Shown in pieces: positions 39,811-48,898 of a DNA stretch of 64,000 bases; the first letter of the stretch is position 1; each line of letters starts with the position of its first letter. A program made the position numbers and the translations under genes. The DNA is taken from positions 48,842-112,841 of the forward strand of contig NZ_BOON01000040.1 in NCBI RefSeq assembly GCF_016863255.1, written 5' to 3'. This DNA is from Planosporangium mesophilum (GTDB lineage: Bacteria; Actinomycetota; Actinomycetes; Mycobacteriales; Micromonosporaceae). The notes under the pieces are model-generated. The model searched no databases. It worked only from the letters and a program-made list of their open reading frames with translations, and was not told the origin of the DNA.

Positions 39811-41689
39811 GCCGCCGAGCACCGACGGGGTCCTGCGCCCACCCGGGAACCGCCACGCCCTGCGGCTGCTGGCCGCGCCGGTCCTGGCCTTCGCGCTGGT
39901 CGCCGCGAGCTTCGTGGTACCCAAGGTGACCGCCGACCCGTTCCTGCTGTCCTTCGTACCGACCATCGTGGTCTCGCTACTGGCCACGCTCCACGTCTGG
40001 CTACTGCTGCGGGTCAACCTGCTGTCGTTCGCGTCGCCGGCCTTCATGGCGGTCGGCGGGTACACGCTGGCGCTCGCGGCCACCCACCTGACCACGAACG
40101 CCGTCGCGCTGCTGGCGCTGTGCTTCCTGGTACCCGCGGCGCTGGCGCTGCCGCTCGGCGCCCTGCTGCTGCGGCTGCGCGGTACCTACTTCGCGCTCGT
40201 CACGTTCGTGCTCGCCCAGGTCGTGGTGCTCATCGTCGTCATCGCGGACAAGCCGCTCGGCGGTACCAGCGGCATCTCCGGCATCCCGCCGGCGACCCTC
40301 GGCGCCGAGACCCTCGGCGCGGGCGGCCCGCTGCTGCGCTTCTCCGCCATCGTCGGCCTGGCCGGCGTCGCCGTGGCGGGCGTGGTGACCCTGCGGTGGC
40401 GGCGCCACTTCGCCGCCATCGACGAGAACGAGCCGCTCGCGGCGAGCCTCGGGCTGCGCCCGTGGGCGTACAAGACGGCCTCGTTCGTCACCGCGGCCGG
40501 CGTCGCCGGACTGGCCGGACTGGTACTGGTCAACCAGCTCGGCAACGCCCACCCGGACTCGTTCAGCCCGTTCAGCGCGGTCAACCACGTCGCGGCCGCG
40601 GTCCTCGGCGGGGTGTCGATCCTGGGCCCGGTCATCGGCGCGGTGGTGCTGTCGTGGCTGGTGCACGCGTTCGCGTCCCAGGCGGAGTACTCCCAGCTGC
40701 TGCTGGGCGCGACGCTCATCCTCGTCGTCCTGTACGCCAAGGGCGGCATCACCGGCACCGTGCAGCGCGGGTTCGGGCTGCTCGTCGCCGGCCGCGCCGG
40801 GGCGAAGAGCGCGCCGGAAAGTACGGCGGAGACCGATGCCCGGCGCGCGGAGAACCTGGACGCGGCCCGCGACGGCGACGGCGCTACCACGCTGGACGCG
40901 CCGGACCCGTCGGCGGAGCCGATCCTCGTCGTCACCGAGCTGAGCCGCCGGTTCGGCGGGGTGGCCGCGGTGGACGGCGTCTCGTTCAGCCTGCGGGCCG
41001 GCGAGGTGCTCGGGGTCATCGGCCCGAACGGCGCCGGGAAGACCACGCTGATCAACATGGTGTCGGGGCACTTCCCACCGAGCGGCGGCCGGGTCGAGCT
41101 GGACGGCGGGTCGCTGACCGGCGCCCCGGCGCACACCATGAGCCGGCACGGCATCGCCCGCAGCTACCAGCAGACGTCGGTGTTCGCGAGCGTGTCGGTG
41201 CGCGAGAACCTGGCCCGGGCCAAGGCGTTCAGTCCACGGTGGATCGACGAGGCGGAGCTGGCCGAGCTGCTGGCCGCCACCGGCCTGGCCGGCCGGCTCG
41301 ACGACCGGGCCGGCGACCTGCCGTACGGCCTGCAGAAGCTGCTCGGCCTGCTGCTGCCGATCGCGACCCGGCCCCGGGTCCTGCTGCTGGACGAGCCGGC
41401 CGCGGGCCTGGAGCGGGCCGAGCGGGTCCGCATCGACGAGCTGGTCGACTGGGTGGTCCGCCGCGGCTGCGCGGTGCTCCTCGTCGAGCACGACATGGAC
41501 CTGGTCCGCCGGATCTGCCCGCGCGTGATCGTCATGGACACCGGCAAGCCCCTGGCCGAGGGCGTACCCGCCGACGTCTTCACCGACCCGCGGGTCATCA
41601 CGGCCTACCTGGGCGTCGCCGACTCCGACGAGCTGGCCGATGAGGACAACACGTTGGCCGTCGCCACCCTGGAGGACAACCATGGCTAG
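39803..41689 (+). CDS. livMG: LivM permease fused to LivG ATPase
   Basis: 628 residues. Residues 1-330 are LivM (ALVTFVLAQVVVLIVVIADK, GGTSGISGIPP, HFAAIDENEPLAASLGLRPW). A charged linker of about 40 residues leads to the LivG-type ATPase from about 373 (LSRRFGGVAAVDGVSFSLRA), with Walker A GPNGAGKTT near 407 and Walker B VLLLDEPAAGL near 526. The signature motif is degenerate (LPYGLQKLLGL instead of LPYGQQRRLEI), so the partner LivF may drive more of the ATP cycle. Such fusions are known in actinobacteria. Confidence 0.92.
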   Translation: MSRPPSTDGVLRPPGNRHALRLLAAPVLAFALVAASFVVPKVTADPFLLSFVPTIVVSLLATLHVWLLLRVNLLSFASPAFMAVGGYTLALAATHLTTNAVALLALCFLVPAALALPLGALLLRLRGTYFALVTFVLAQVVVLIVVIADKPLGGTSGISGIPPATLGAETLGAGGPLLRFSAIVGLAGVAVAGVVTLRWRRHFAAIDENEPLAASLGLRPWAYKTASFVTAAGVAGLAGLVLVNQLGNAHPDSFSPFSAVNHVAAAVLGGVSILGPVIGAVVLSWLVHAFASQAEYSQLLLGATLILVVLYAKGGITGTVQRGFGLLVAGRAGAKSAPESTAETDARRAENLDAARDGDGATTLDAPDPSAEPILVVTELSRRFGGVAAVDGVSFSLRAGEVLGVIGPNGAGKTTLINMVSGHFPPSGGRVELDGGSLTGAPAHTMSRHGIARSYQQTSVFASVSVRENLARAKAFSPRWIDEAELAELLAATGLAGRLDDRAGDLPYGLQKLLGLLLPIATRPRVLLLDEPAAGLERAERVRIDELVDWVVRRGCAVLLVEHDMDLVRRICPRVIVMDTGKPLAEGVPADVFTDPRVITAYLGVADSDELADEDNTLAVATLEDNHG

Positions 41690-42428
41690 CCCGACCGTGG
41701 AGCGGGCCGCCGAGCCGGCCACGCCCACCGACACGCTGCTCGAGCTGGACCGCCTGGACGTGCGGTACGGCGGGGTGCACGCGGTGCAGGAGCTGAGCAT
41801 CCGGGTCCGTCCCGGTGAGACGGTCGTCCTGATCGGCGCGAACGGCGCCGGCAAGTCCAGCGTCATCAACGCCATCATGGGGCTGGTGCCCGCCGCCGGC
41901 GGGCAGATCCGGTACCTCGGCCAGGACATCACCCGGTCGTCACCGGCCAGCCGGGCCCGCGCCGGCATCCGGATCTCGCCCGAGGGGCGGCGCGTCTTCG
42001 CCCACCTCAGCATCGAGGACAACATCCTCAGCGGCGGGTACACGCTGAGCAAGGCCAAGCGCGACGAGGCCCTGGCCTGGATGTACGAGGCGTTCCCGTG
42101 GCTGGCGGCCCGCCGGAAGGCGCCGGCCGGGACGCTGTCGGGCGGCCAGCAGCAGATCGTCGCGATCGCCCGGGCGCTGACCGCCTCGCCGAAGCTGCTG
42201 CTGCTCGACGAGCCGTTCCTGGGCCTGTCCCCGGTGGCGATCGCGGACACCTCTGCCGCCATCCGGCTGGTGCAGGAGCGCGGCATGGCGGTGCTGATCT
42301 CCGAGCAGATGGCCCGGCCCGCGCTCAAGCTGGCCGACCACGGCCACGTCCTGCGTACCGGCACCCTGCGCCGCAGCGGCACGGTGGCCGAGATCCGCGA
42401 CCTGGCGCTGTCGGAGGACTACCTGTGA
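41682..42428 (+). CDS. livF: ABC transporter ATP-binding protein (LivF)
   Basis: 248 residues. Walker A GANGAGKSS, Q-loop region, signature LSGGQQQIVAIARAL, Walker B LLLLDEPFLGLSP and an EQ in place of the switch His region as in LivF proteins (SEQMARPALKLADHGHVL). ATG 41682 overlaps the fusion gene by 8 bp. It completes the importer. Confidence 0.92.
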   Translation: MASPTVERAAEPATPTDTLLELDRLDVRYGGVHAVQELSIRVRPGETVVLIGANGAGKSSVINAIMGLVPAAGGQIRYLGQDITRSSPASRARAGIRISPEGRRVFAHLSIEDNILSGGYTLSKAKRDEALAWMYEAFPWLAARRKAPAGTLSGGQQQIVAIARALTASPKLLLLDEPFLGLSPVAIADTSAAIRLVQERGMAVLISEQMARPALKLADHGHVLRTGTLRRSGTVAEIRDLALSEDYL

Positions 42429-42448
42429 GCACCGTCGGAGGAGCACCT

Positions 42449-43804
42449 GTGACCGCCCCGGACAGCCTCGACCCGGTCGTCGACTTCGTGGCCGACGGCG
42501 ACCTGCTGCTGATGCCGGCCCGGGAACGGGCCCGGCTGCTGCTGATAGACGCGCTGGTACTGGCCTGCGCCGCGGACACCGCACCCGGCGGCGCCGACCT
42601 GGTCGAGCTGGGCGCCGGCACCGGGCCGCACCGCTGCTGGTTCAGCAACGCCCGGCTCGGCCCGGCCGACGCGGTACAGGCCAACGCCGCCGCCACCTGC
42701 GCCCGGTTCCAGGAAGACACCGACATGGGCTCCTGGAGCCACCCGGGCAGCTTCGTGGTACCGGCCGCGGTCGCCGCCGCGGTCGAGGCCGGCACCTCGC
42801 TGGGTCGGCTCATCGACGGGCTCATCGTCGGGTACGCCGTCACCAGCTGGCTGGGTGGCGCGGGCGCGGTCGCGGCGGCGATGATGACCCGCGGCCACCG
42901 CCCCAGCCCGACGTTCGCGCCGGCCGGCGCGGGCGCCGCCGCGGCCCGCGTCCTCGGCCTGAACCGGGCGCAGGCGCGGCACGCCCTGGCCGCGGCGCTG
43001 CTGCTCGGCCGCGGCTCGCTGCACAGCGTCGGCTCCGGCGGCGAGGACTGGCGGCTGCACAACCCGGGCGCGGCCCGCGACGGGTTCCTCGCCGCGCTGG
43101 CCGCCGCGCGGGGGATGGGTACCGGCGGCGACGCGCTCAGCGGGCCGCTCGGGTTCCTGTCGGTCTTCGCCGGCATGGACCACGCGCCCTCCTCGTACGC
43201 CAAGCCGCCCACCGCCGAGCTGGTGCTCGACGTGTGGCACAAGGCGCTGCCGACGCTCGGGGACAACATGGCCGTCGCGGTCGTGGCGCGCGAGCTGCAC
43301 GCCCGCCTCGACGGCGGCATCCCCGACCGGGTCGAGGTGACGATGAACGGCGAGTTCGCCCGCTTCCCGGGTACCCAGACCCGCCCGCCGTACCCGTCGC
43401 TGACCTCGGCGCTGGCCAGCGTGCGGTTCGTGACGGCGCAGCTGCTGCTCACCGGCCGCCTGGACTTCGCCGACTACGCCCGCCGCGACGACCCGGTGGT
43501 GACCGCGCTGGCCGACCGGATCGAGGTGCGCCCGGACGACGCGCTGGACTTCACCGACGCCGTCGTGACCATCGAGACCGCCGGCACCCGAACCACCCTC
43601 GCCGCGCGTGAGCTGCCGGCGACCCTGTTCCACCGCGACGCCGCCGAGCAGCGGCGGGTGGCCGGGGAGATCCTCGGCGCCCGGGGCGTCGCGCTCGTCG
43701 ACGCCGTCCTCGACGCCGACGAATCGGACCCCGCCGCCGCCGTGATCGACGGCGCGCTGGACCGGTTCCACTCGGCCCACCCGACCATTCCGAGCATGAG
43801 GTGA
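42449..43804 (+). CDS. MmgE/PrpD family protein (first copy)
   Basis: 451 residues. The family includes 2-methylcitrate dehydratase, cis-aconitate decarboxylase and iminodisuccinate epimerase. Recognisable parts: NAAATCARFQEDTDMGSWSH (family …H-A-x-D-F-D-D region, here altered), SPTFAPAGAGAAAARVLGLN and HNPGAARDGFLAALAAARGM. It differs from the second copy in its active-site region, where canonical GHALDFDD is absent, so the activities probably differ. GTG 42449 follows GGAGGAG; GTG 42425 overlapping livF is possible. Confidence 0.85.
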   Translation: MTAPDSLDPVVDFVADGDLLLMPARERARLLLIDALVLACAADTAPGGADLVELGAGTGPHRCWFSNARLGPADAVQANAAATCARFQEDTDMGSWSHPGSFVVPAAVAAAVEAGTSLGRLIDGLIVGYAVTSWLGGAGAVAAAMMTRGHRPSPTFAPAGAGAAAARVLGLNRAQARHALAAALLLGRGSLHSVGSGGEDWRLHNPGAARDGFLAALAAARGMGTGGDALSGPLGFLSVFAGMDHAPSSYAKPPTAELVLDVWHKALPTLGDNMAVAVVARELHARLDGGIPDRVEVTMNGEFARFPGTQTRPPYPSLTSALASVRFVTAQLLLTGRLDFADYARRDDPVVTALADRIEVRPDDALDFTDAVVTIETAGTRTTLAARELPATLFHRDAAEQRRVAGEILGARGVALVDAVLDADESDPAAAVIDGALDRFHSAHPTIPSMR

Positions 43805-43810
43805 CCTGAG

Positions 43811-44971
43811 ATGGACTTCATCCTGACCGACGAGCAGCTCGCCATCCGCGACGCCGTGAACGACCTGTGCAAGCAGTACCCGGAGTCGTACTGGATCGAG
43901 CGCCATGCCAGGTCGGAGTACCCCGAGGCGTTCGTGGACGCGCTCGGCAAGGCCGGCTGGCTCGCCCTGCTCATCCCGGAGGAGTACGGCGGCGGTGGCG
44001 GCAGCCTGACCGACGCCGCGCTGGTCCTGGAGACCATCAACCGCTCCGGCGGCAGCGGCGTGCCCGCGCACGCGCAGATGTACACGATGGGCACGATCCT
44101 GCGCCACGGCAGCGAGGAGCAGAAGCGCTGGCTGCTGCCGAGGATCGCGACCAACGAGATCCGGCTCCAGGCGTTCGGGGTCACCGAGCCCGACGCCGGC
44201 TCCGAGACCACCCGCATCCGCACCTTCGCCAAGCGCGAGGGCGACCACTACGTCGTCAACGGCGGCAAGGTCTGGACCTCCCGTTACCAGCACTCCGACT
44301 TCATGCTGCTGCTGGTGCGGACCACCCGGTACGAGGAGGTCGCGCGCCCCACCGACGGGCTGTCGGTGCTGCTGGTGGACCTCCGCGAGGCCGGCGACGC
44401 CATCGAGGTCCGGCCGATCCGCACCATGACCAGCCACGAGACCAACCAGCTCACGATCTCCAACCTGCGGGTACCGGTGGCGAACCGGATCGGCGAGGAG
44501 GGGATGGGCTTCCGCTACATCCTGTCCGGGCTCAACGCCGAGCGGATCCTGGTCGCCTCGGAGAGCCTCGGCGACGGCTTCTGGTTCATCGACAAGGCCG
44601 TCGCGTACGCCAACGAGCGGGTCGTCTTCGGCCGCCCGATCGGCGCCAACCAGGGCGTGCAGTTCCCGCTCGCGAAGGCGTACGCCGACCTGGAGGCGGC
44701 CAGCCTGATGCGGTACAAGGCGGCCGCGCTGTTCGACGCCGGCAAGCAGCCCGGGTTCGAGGCGAACGCGGCCAAGCTGCTCGCCTCCCAGGCGACCTGG
44801 GCCGCGGCCAACGCCGCGATGGACACCCACGGCGGGTACGGCCTGGCCGAGGAGTTCGGCATCGAGCGCAAGTTCCGCGAGGCCCGGCTGCCGATGGTCG
44901 CCCCGGTCAACAACAACCTGATCCTCGCCTACATCGGCAACAAGGTCCTCGGCCTGCCGAAGTCGTACTGA
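43811..44971 (+). CDS. Acyl-CoA dehydrogenase
   Basis: 386 residues. FILTDEQLAIRDAVNDLCKQ at the start, LQAFGVTEPDAGSETTRIRT (FAD), GGKVWTSRYQHSDFMLLLVR, and MDTHGGYGLAEEFGIERKFR near the end. The usual C-terminal catalytic YEGT segment is replaced by PMVAPVNNNLILAYIG; in isovaleryl-CoA-dehydrogenase-like members the base lies elsewhere, so the branch is not the straight-chain type. Spacing to the previous gene is 6 bp. It probably unsaturates a branched or dicarboxylic acyl-CoA. Confidence 0.9.
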   Translation: MDFILTDEQLAIRDAVNDLCKQYPESYWIERHARSEYPEAFVDALGKAGWLALLIPEEYGGGGGSLTDAALVLETINRSGGSGVPAHAQMYTMGTILRHGSEEQKRWLLPRIATNEIRLQAFGVTEPDAGSETTRIRTFAKREGDHYVVNGGKVWTSRYQHSDFMLLLVRTTRYEEVARPTDGLSVLLVDLREAGDAIEVRPIRTMTSHETNQLTISNLRVPVANRIGEEGMGFRYILSGLNAERILVASESLGDGFWFIDKAVAYANERVVFGRPIGANQGVQFPLAKAYADLEAASLMRYKAAALFDAGKQPGFEANAAKLLASQATWAAANAAMDTHGGYGLAEEFGIERKFREARLPMVAPVNNNLILAYIGNKVLGLPKSY

Positions 44972-45007
44972 CATCCCCCGCCACCCGCGTAGAAGGGCCC
45001 AAGCTCC

Positions 45008-45817
45008 ATGGATCTGCAGTTGAAGGACAAGGTCGTCGTCGTCACCGGCGGAAGCGCCGGCATCGGTCTCGAGGCCGCCCGGCTGTTCGCGGCCGAGGGG
45101 GCGCGGGTGCTCATCTGCGCCCGGCGCGAGGACAAGCTCGCCGCCGCGGCTTCCGACATCGCCGACAGCACCGGGTCCGATGTGGACACCGTGGCCGTCG
45201 ACGTCACCAACGTGGCCGACCTCGACCGCCTCGTGTCGTATGTGACCGAGCGGTACGGGCGCATCGACGTCCTGGTCAACAACGCCGGCACCGGCACGTA
45301 CAAGCCGTTCCTCGAGGTGACCGACGAGGAACTGGTGTACGGGATGCAGATCAACTTCTTCGCGCAGTTCCGGCTCACCCAGCGGTTCGCGCCGATGATG
45401 ATCGCCCAGCACTACGGCGTGGTCATCAACGTGGCCGGCGAGACCGGCATCAAGGTCATGCACCCGCCGTTCCGCTCCTCGTGCACCGGGCCGGCGAAGT
45501 CCGCCGAGATCCGGCTCAGCAAGGTCCTCGCCACCGAGCTCGGCGAGCACAACATCCGCGTCAACTGCGTGGTGCCCGGCCTGGTCTACACCGACGACCG
45601 GTTCGGCAAGTGGGAGCGCGAGATGGCCAAGACCGAGCTGGACGACGAGGAGGCGAAGGCCACCCGCAAGGACTGGGGCCGCAACATCGCCCGGCCCGAC
45701 CACGAGTGGGGCACCGCCGAGGAGCTGGCGAACGTCATCGTCTTCGCGGCCTCCGACCGGTCAAGCTTCGTCAACGGCGCGGTACTCGTGGCCGACGGCG
45801 CCGAGGACAAGTCGTGA
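45008..45817 (+). CDS. Short-chain dehydrogenase/reductase
   Basis: 269 residues. Cofactor motif VVVTGGSAGIGLEAARLF, NNAGTGTYKP, catalytic region NVAGETG, then SSCTGPAKSAEIRLSK. In place of the usual YxxxK the segment reads SCTGPAKS: Lys is present but Tyr is replaced by Thr/Cys-region residues, which is unusual for a classical SDR. The start ATG 45008 follows AAGGGCCC weakly. Its stop overlaps the next start by 4 bp. Confidence 0.85.
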   Translation: MDLQLKDKVVVVTGGSAGIGLEAARLFAAEGARVLICARREDKLAAAASDIADSTGSDVDTVAVDVTNVADLDRLVSYVTERYGRIDVLVNNAGTGTYKPFLEVTDEELVYGMQINFFAQFRLTQRFAPMMIAQHYGVVINVAGETGIKVMHPPFRSSCTGPAKSAEIRLSKVLATELGEHNIRVNCVVPGLVYTDDRFGKWEREMAKTELDDEEAKATRKDWGRNIARPDHEWGTAEELANVIVFAASDRSSFVNGAVLVADGAEDKS

Positions 45818-46572
45818 CCGGTCTGACCGTCCACCCGCTGCACGTCGGCACGCTGCGCGGGTTCCCGGCCCCGGCCATCACCTACCACCGCGGTTGGGGC
45901 GAGCGGCTCGACGTACCGATGATCATGTTTGTGATCCTCGGCGGGGAGCACCCGATCGTGGTCGACACCGGCACCGGCACGCCGGAGTTCACCCTCGCCC
46001 ACCACGGCTACGACCTGGTCCGCCCGGACGACCAGGAGCCTGTCGCCGCGCTCAAGCAGCTCGGCGTGGCGCCCGAGGACGTCGGCACGGTGGTCCACAC
46101 CCACCTGCACTGGGACCACTGCTCCAACGACGACCTGTTCCCCGCGGCCGAGATCATCGTGCAGAAGGCGGAGCTGGGGTACGCCGTCGACCCGCTCGAA
46201 CCCAACCGCAAGGCGTTCCAGCGCGGCCCCGGCGTGCTGCCGCCGTGGGTGGGCGTGCTCGACCGGATCCGCACCGTCGACGGCGACGCCCCGGTGATGC
46301 CCGGCGTCGACCTGGTGCCGCTGCCCGGGCACACGCCCGGCTCGCAGGGCGTCCTGGTCGCCGGGGCGACCGGACCGCTGCTGCTGGCCGGGGACTGCGT
46401 CGACACGTACGCGAACTGGGAGGGCGACGGGAAGCTGTCGCACATCCCGTCCGGATCGTTCACCGACCTCGCCGCGTACATGGACAGCTTCCGCCGGATC
46501 GAGGGGCTCGGCTGCGAGGTCATCCCGAGCCACGACCTGAAGGTACTGGACAAGGGGGTGTTGGGCCGATGA
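45814..46572 (+). CDS. Metallo-beta-lactamase-fold hydrolase
   Basis: 252 residues. HTHLHWDHCSND is the HxHxDH zinc motif, LPGHTPGSQGVL carries the next His, LLLAGDCVD the bridging Asp and PSHDLK the last His. The pattern is that of N-acyl-homoserine-lactonase/glyoxalase-II-type enzymes, so it may open a lactone or cleave a thioester of the pathway. GTG 45814, coupled at both ends (4-bp overlaps). Confidence 0.9.
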   Translation: MTGLTVHPLHVGTLRGFPAPAITYHRGWGERLDVPMIMFVILGGEHPIVVDTGTGTPEFTLAHHGYDLVRPDDQEPVAALKQLGVAPEDVGTVVHTHLHWDHCSNDDLFPAAEIIVQKAELGYAVDPLEPNRKAFQRGPGVLPPWVGVLDRIRTVDGDAPVMPGVDLVPLPGHTPGSQGVLVAGATGPLLLAGDCVDTYANWEGDGKLSHIPSGSFTDLAAYMDSFRRIEGLGCEVIPSHDLKVLDKGVLGR

Positions 46573-47738
46573 TCGGTTCGCTGGCCGGCATCCGGGTGGT
46601 GGACGTGACGATGAGCGTCGCCGGCCCGTTCGCCACCCAGATCCTGGGCGACCTCGGTGCCGACGTCGTCAAGGTGGAGCGGCCGGAGGTCGGCGACGAC
46701 ACCCGCCGCTGGGGGCCGCCGTTCTGGAACGGCGAGAGCTGCACCTTCTCCGCGCTCAACCGCAACAAGCGAAGCGTGGTGCTCGACCTCAAGGACGACG
46801 CGCAGCGCGAGACGTTCCGGCAGCTCCTGGCCTCCGCCGACGTGTTCGTGCAGAACCTGCGGCCGGGGTCGCTGGCCAAGATGGGCCTGAGCTACGACGA
46901 CGTCCGCGAGCTGAACCCCCGCCTGATCTACTGCGACATGAGCGGGTACGGGATGACCGGGCCGCTGGCCGGCTCGCCCGCGTACGACCCGCTGATGCAG
47001 GCGTTCGGCGGGCTGATGAGCCTCAACGGCGAGCAGGGCCGGCCACCGGTACGGATCCCGGCGTCCATCCTGGACCAGGGCACCGGCATGTGGACCGCGA
47101 TCGCGGTGCTCGACGCGCTGCGCACCCGCGACCGTACCGGCGTCGGCTGCCACCTGCACACGTCGCTGCTCAGCACCGCGCTGATGTGGCTGCCGTCGCA
47201 GTTCCTCGGCTACTTCGCGGACGGGACGGTACCGGAGCGGCTGGGGTCGGGCACGGTCGGCATCTACCCGTACGCCGCGTTCCCCACCGCCGACAACTAC
47301 ATCATCATCGCCGCCGGCAACCAGAACCTCTGGCAGCGGCTGTGCGGCGCCATCGACCGCCCTGACCTGCTCGACGACCCCCGGTTCACGCTCAACCCGG
47401 ACCGGGTGGCGCACCGCGACGAGCTGTTCGAGGAGCTGGCCGGGACGCTGCGGCACAAGGAGAGCGAGCACTGGCTCGACGTGCTCGACGCCGCGGGCGT
47501 ACCCACCACGCCGATCCAGACCCTCGACGCCGTGGTCGCCCACGAGCAGGTACAGGCCATCGGCGGCTTCGCCTCCGTGGAACACCCGAGGATCGACGAC
47601 TTCAGGGTGGTGAACCTGCCGATCCAGGCCGACGGCGCGTACCCCCCGGTGCGGCGGGTGCCGCCGGCGCTGGGCGAGCACACCGACGAGGTACTGGCCG
47701 AACTGGGCCGCCGTGACACGGGGGAGGAACAGTCATGA
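46569..47738 (+). CDS. CoA transferase, CaiB/BaiF family (class III)
   Basis: 389 residues. LAGIRVVDVTMSVAGPFATQ and ILGDLGADVVKVERPEVGDD at the start, LNRNKRSVVLDLK, and AYDPLMQAFGGLMSLNG with the catalytic Asp that forms the acyl-anhydride. It moves CoA from one acid to another, so it can activate the imported acid without ATP. ATG 46569 overlaps the previous gene, and its stop overlaps the next start. Confidence 0.93.
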   Translation: MIGSLAGIRVVDVTMSVAGPFATQILGDLGADVVKVERPEVGDDTRRWGPPFWNGESCTFSALNRNKRSVVLDLKDDAQRETFRQLLASADVFVQNLRPGSLAKMGLSYDDVRELNPRLIYCDMSGYGMTGPLAGSPAYDPLMQAFGGLMSLNGEQGRPPVRIPASILDQGTGMWTAIAVLDALRTRDRTGVGCHLHTSLLSTALMWLPSQFLGYFADGTVPERLGSGTVGIYPYAAFPTADNYIIIAAGNQNLWQRLCGAIDRPDLLDDPRFTLNPDRVAHRDELFEELAGTLRHKESEHWLDVLDAAGVPTTPIQTLDAVVAHEQVQAIGGFASVEHPRIDDFRVVNLPIQADGAYPPVRRVPPALGEHTDEVLAELGRRDTGEEQS

Positions 47739-48898
47739 TCGAGCGTAGCGGTGTGGCCCGGCCGACGATGCCGTCGGCCGCGATCGGCCCGGCCGGCTGG
47801 CCGGCGGTCGTCGTGGTCGAGGAGGGCATGCGGGAGGGCCTGCAGATCGAGGACGCCGCCATCCCCGTCGAGGAGAAGGTACGGCTGCTGAACGCGCTGT
47901 CCGCGACCGGCCTTCGCCGCATCGTGGTGGGCAGCTTCGTCAGTCCGAAGTGGACGCCCCAGATGGCACACGTCGAGGAGATCATCGAAGGGTTCACGCC
48001 GCGGGAGGGGGTGATCTACACCGCCCTCGCCCTGAACCAGAAGGGCGTCGAACGGCGGGCCGCGCACGTACCGCCGCTGTCGCTCGACGGCGGCCTGCCG
48101 GCGACCCTGGTCCACCTCTGCGACGTGTTCGTGCGCCGCAACACCAACCGCTCGCAGGCCGACGAGATCGCCTCCTGGGAGCCGACCATCGCCGCGGCCA
48201 AGGCGGCCGGCGCCACCGAGGCACAGGCCGGCGTGAACTCCGCCTGGGGCTCGAACTGGCTCGGCCTGTTCAGCCAGGAGCAGCGCATCGAGCTGCTCTC
48301 CCGGCAGATCGACCTGTGGGCCGAGGCCGGCATTCCGGTCACCAAGGTCTTCCTGGGCGACCCGATGGGCTGGCACACGCCGGACCAGGTCGAGGGCGAC
48401 CTGCGTGAGATCCTCGACCGCTGGCCGTCGGTACGCACCTTCCACCTGCACCTGCACAACACCCGGGGGATGGCGCCGATCAGCGCGTACAGCGCCCTGA
48501 AGATCCTGGACGCCCGGCACACCGTGGTGCTCGACTCGTCCATCGGCGGCATGGGCGGCTGCCCGTACTGCGGCAACGGTCGGGCCGCCGGGCTGTTCCC
48601 CACCGAGGACCTGGTCTACCTGCTGGACGCGCTCGGCTTCGACACCGGCGTGGACCTCGACGCGCTGATCGAGGCGGCCGTGGTCGCCGAGGAGGTGGTC
48701 GGCCACCGGCTGTACGGGCACGTCTCCAAGGCGGGCGGTCGTCCACGTTCCGACCAGCTGTACCCGATGGACCTGCCGTTCATCGAGACCCTGGAGCAGG
48801 CGCAGCACTTCCGGCTGGGGCCGGACGTGCACCGGGGCGCGTTGTCGCCGTGGAAGGGTCCCATCGAAAGCCCGGCGCGCCCGGAGGTGACGGCGTGA
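47735..48898 (+). CDS. HMG-CoA lyase-like DRE-TIM metallolyase
   Basis: 387 residues. VVVEEGMREGLQIEDAAIPV matches the family start (EVGPRDGLQNE), FHLHLHNTRGM gives the metal-binding His-x-His, and SSIGGMGGCPYCGNGRAAGL carries the active-site Cys loop. It is longer than HMG-CoA lyase (about 300), with extra residues at both ends. It would cleave a 3-hydroxy-3-methylacyl-CoA-like compound to acetyl- or acyl-CoA and a keto product. Coupled at both ends. Confidence 0.87.
   Translation: MIERSGVARPTMPSAAIGPAGWPAVVVVEEGMREGLQIEDAAIPVEEKVRLLNALSATGLRRIVVGSFVSPKWTPQMAHVEEIIEGFTPREGVIYTALALNQKGVERRAAHVPPLSLDGGLPATLVHLCDVFVRRNTNRSQADEIASWEPTIAAAKAAGATEAQAGVNSAWGSNWLGLFSQEQRIELLSRQIDLWAEAGIPVTKVFLGDPMGWHTPDQVEGDLREILDRWPSVRTFHLHLHNTRGMAPISAYSALKILDARHTVVLDSSIGGMGGCPYCGNGRAAGLFPTEDLVYLLDALGFDTGVDLDALIEAAVVAEEVVGHRLYGHVSKAGGRPRSDQLYPMDLPFIETLEQAQHFRLGPDVHRGALSPWKGPIESPARPEVTA

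Noticed and set aside
40001..42382. Long minus-strand frame across the Liv ATPase genes
   Set aside because: Composition is low-complexity Arg/Ala/Gly and it opposes two intact ABC proteins.
42419..45703. Very long open frame on the minus strand (more than 1000 codons)
   Set aside because: It is antisense to livF, the first MmgE/PrpD gene, acyl-CoA dehydrogenase and SDR, all with intact motifs. Long antisense frames are expected at this GC content.
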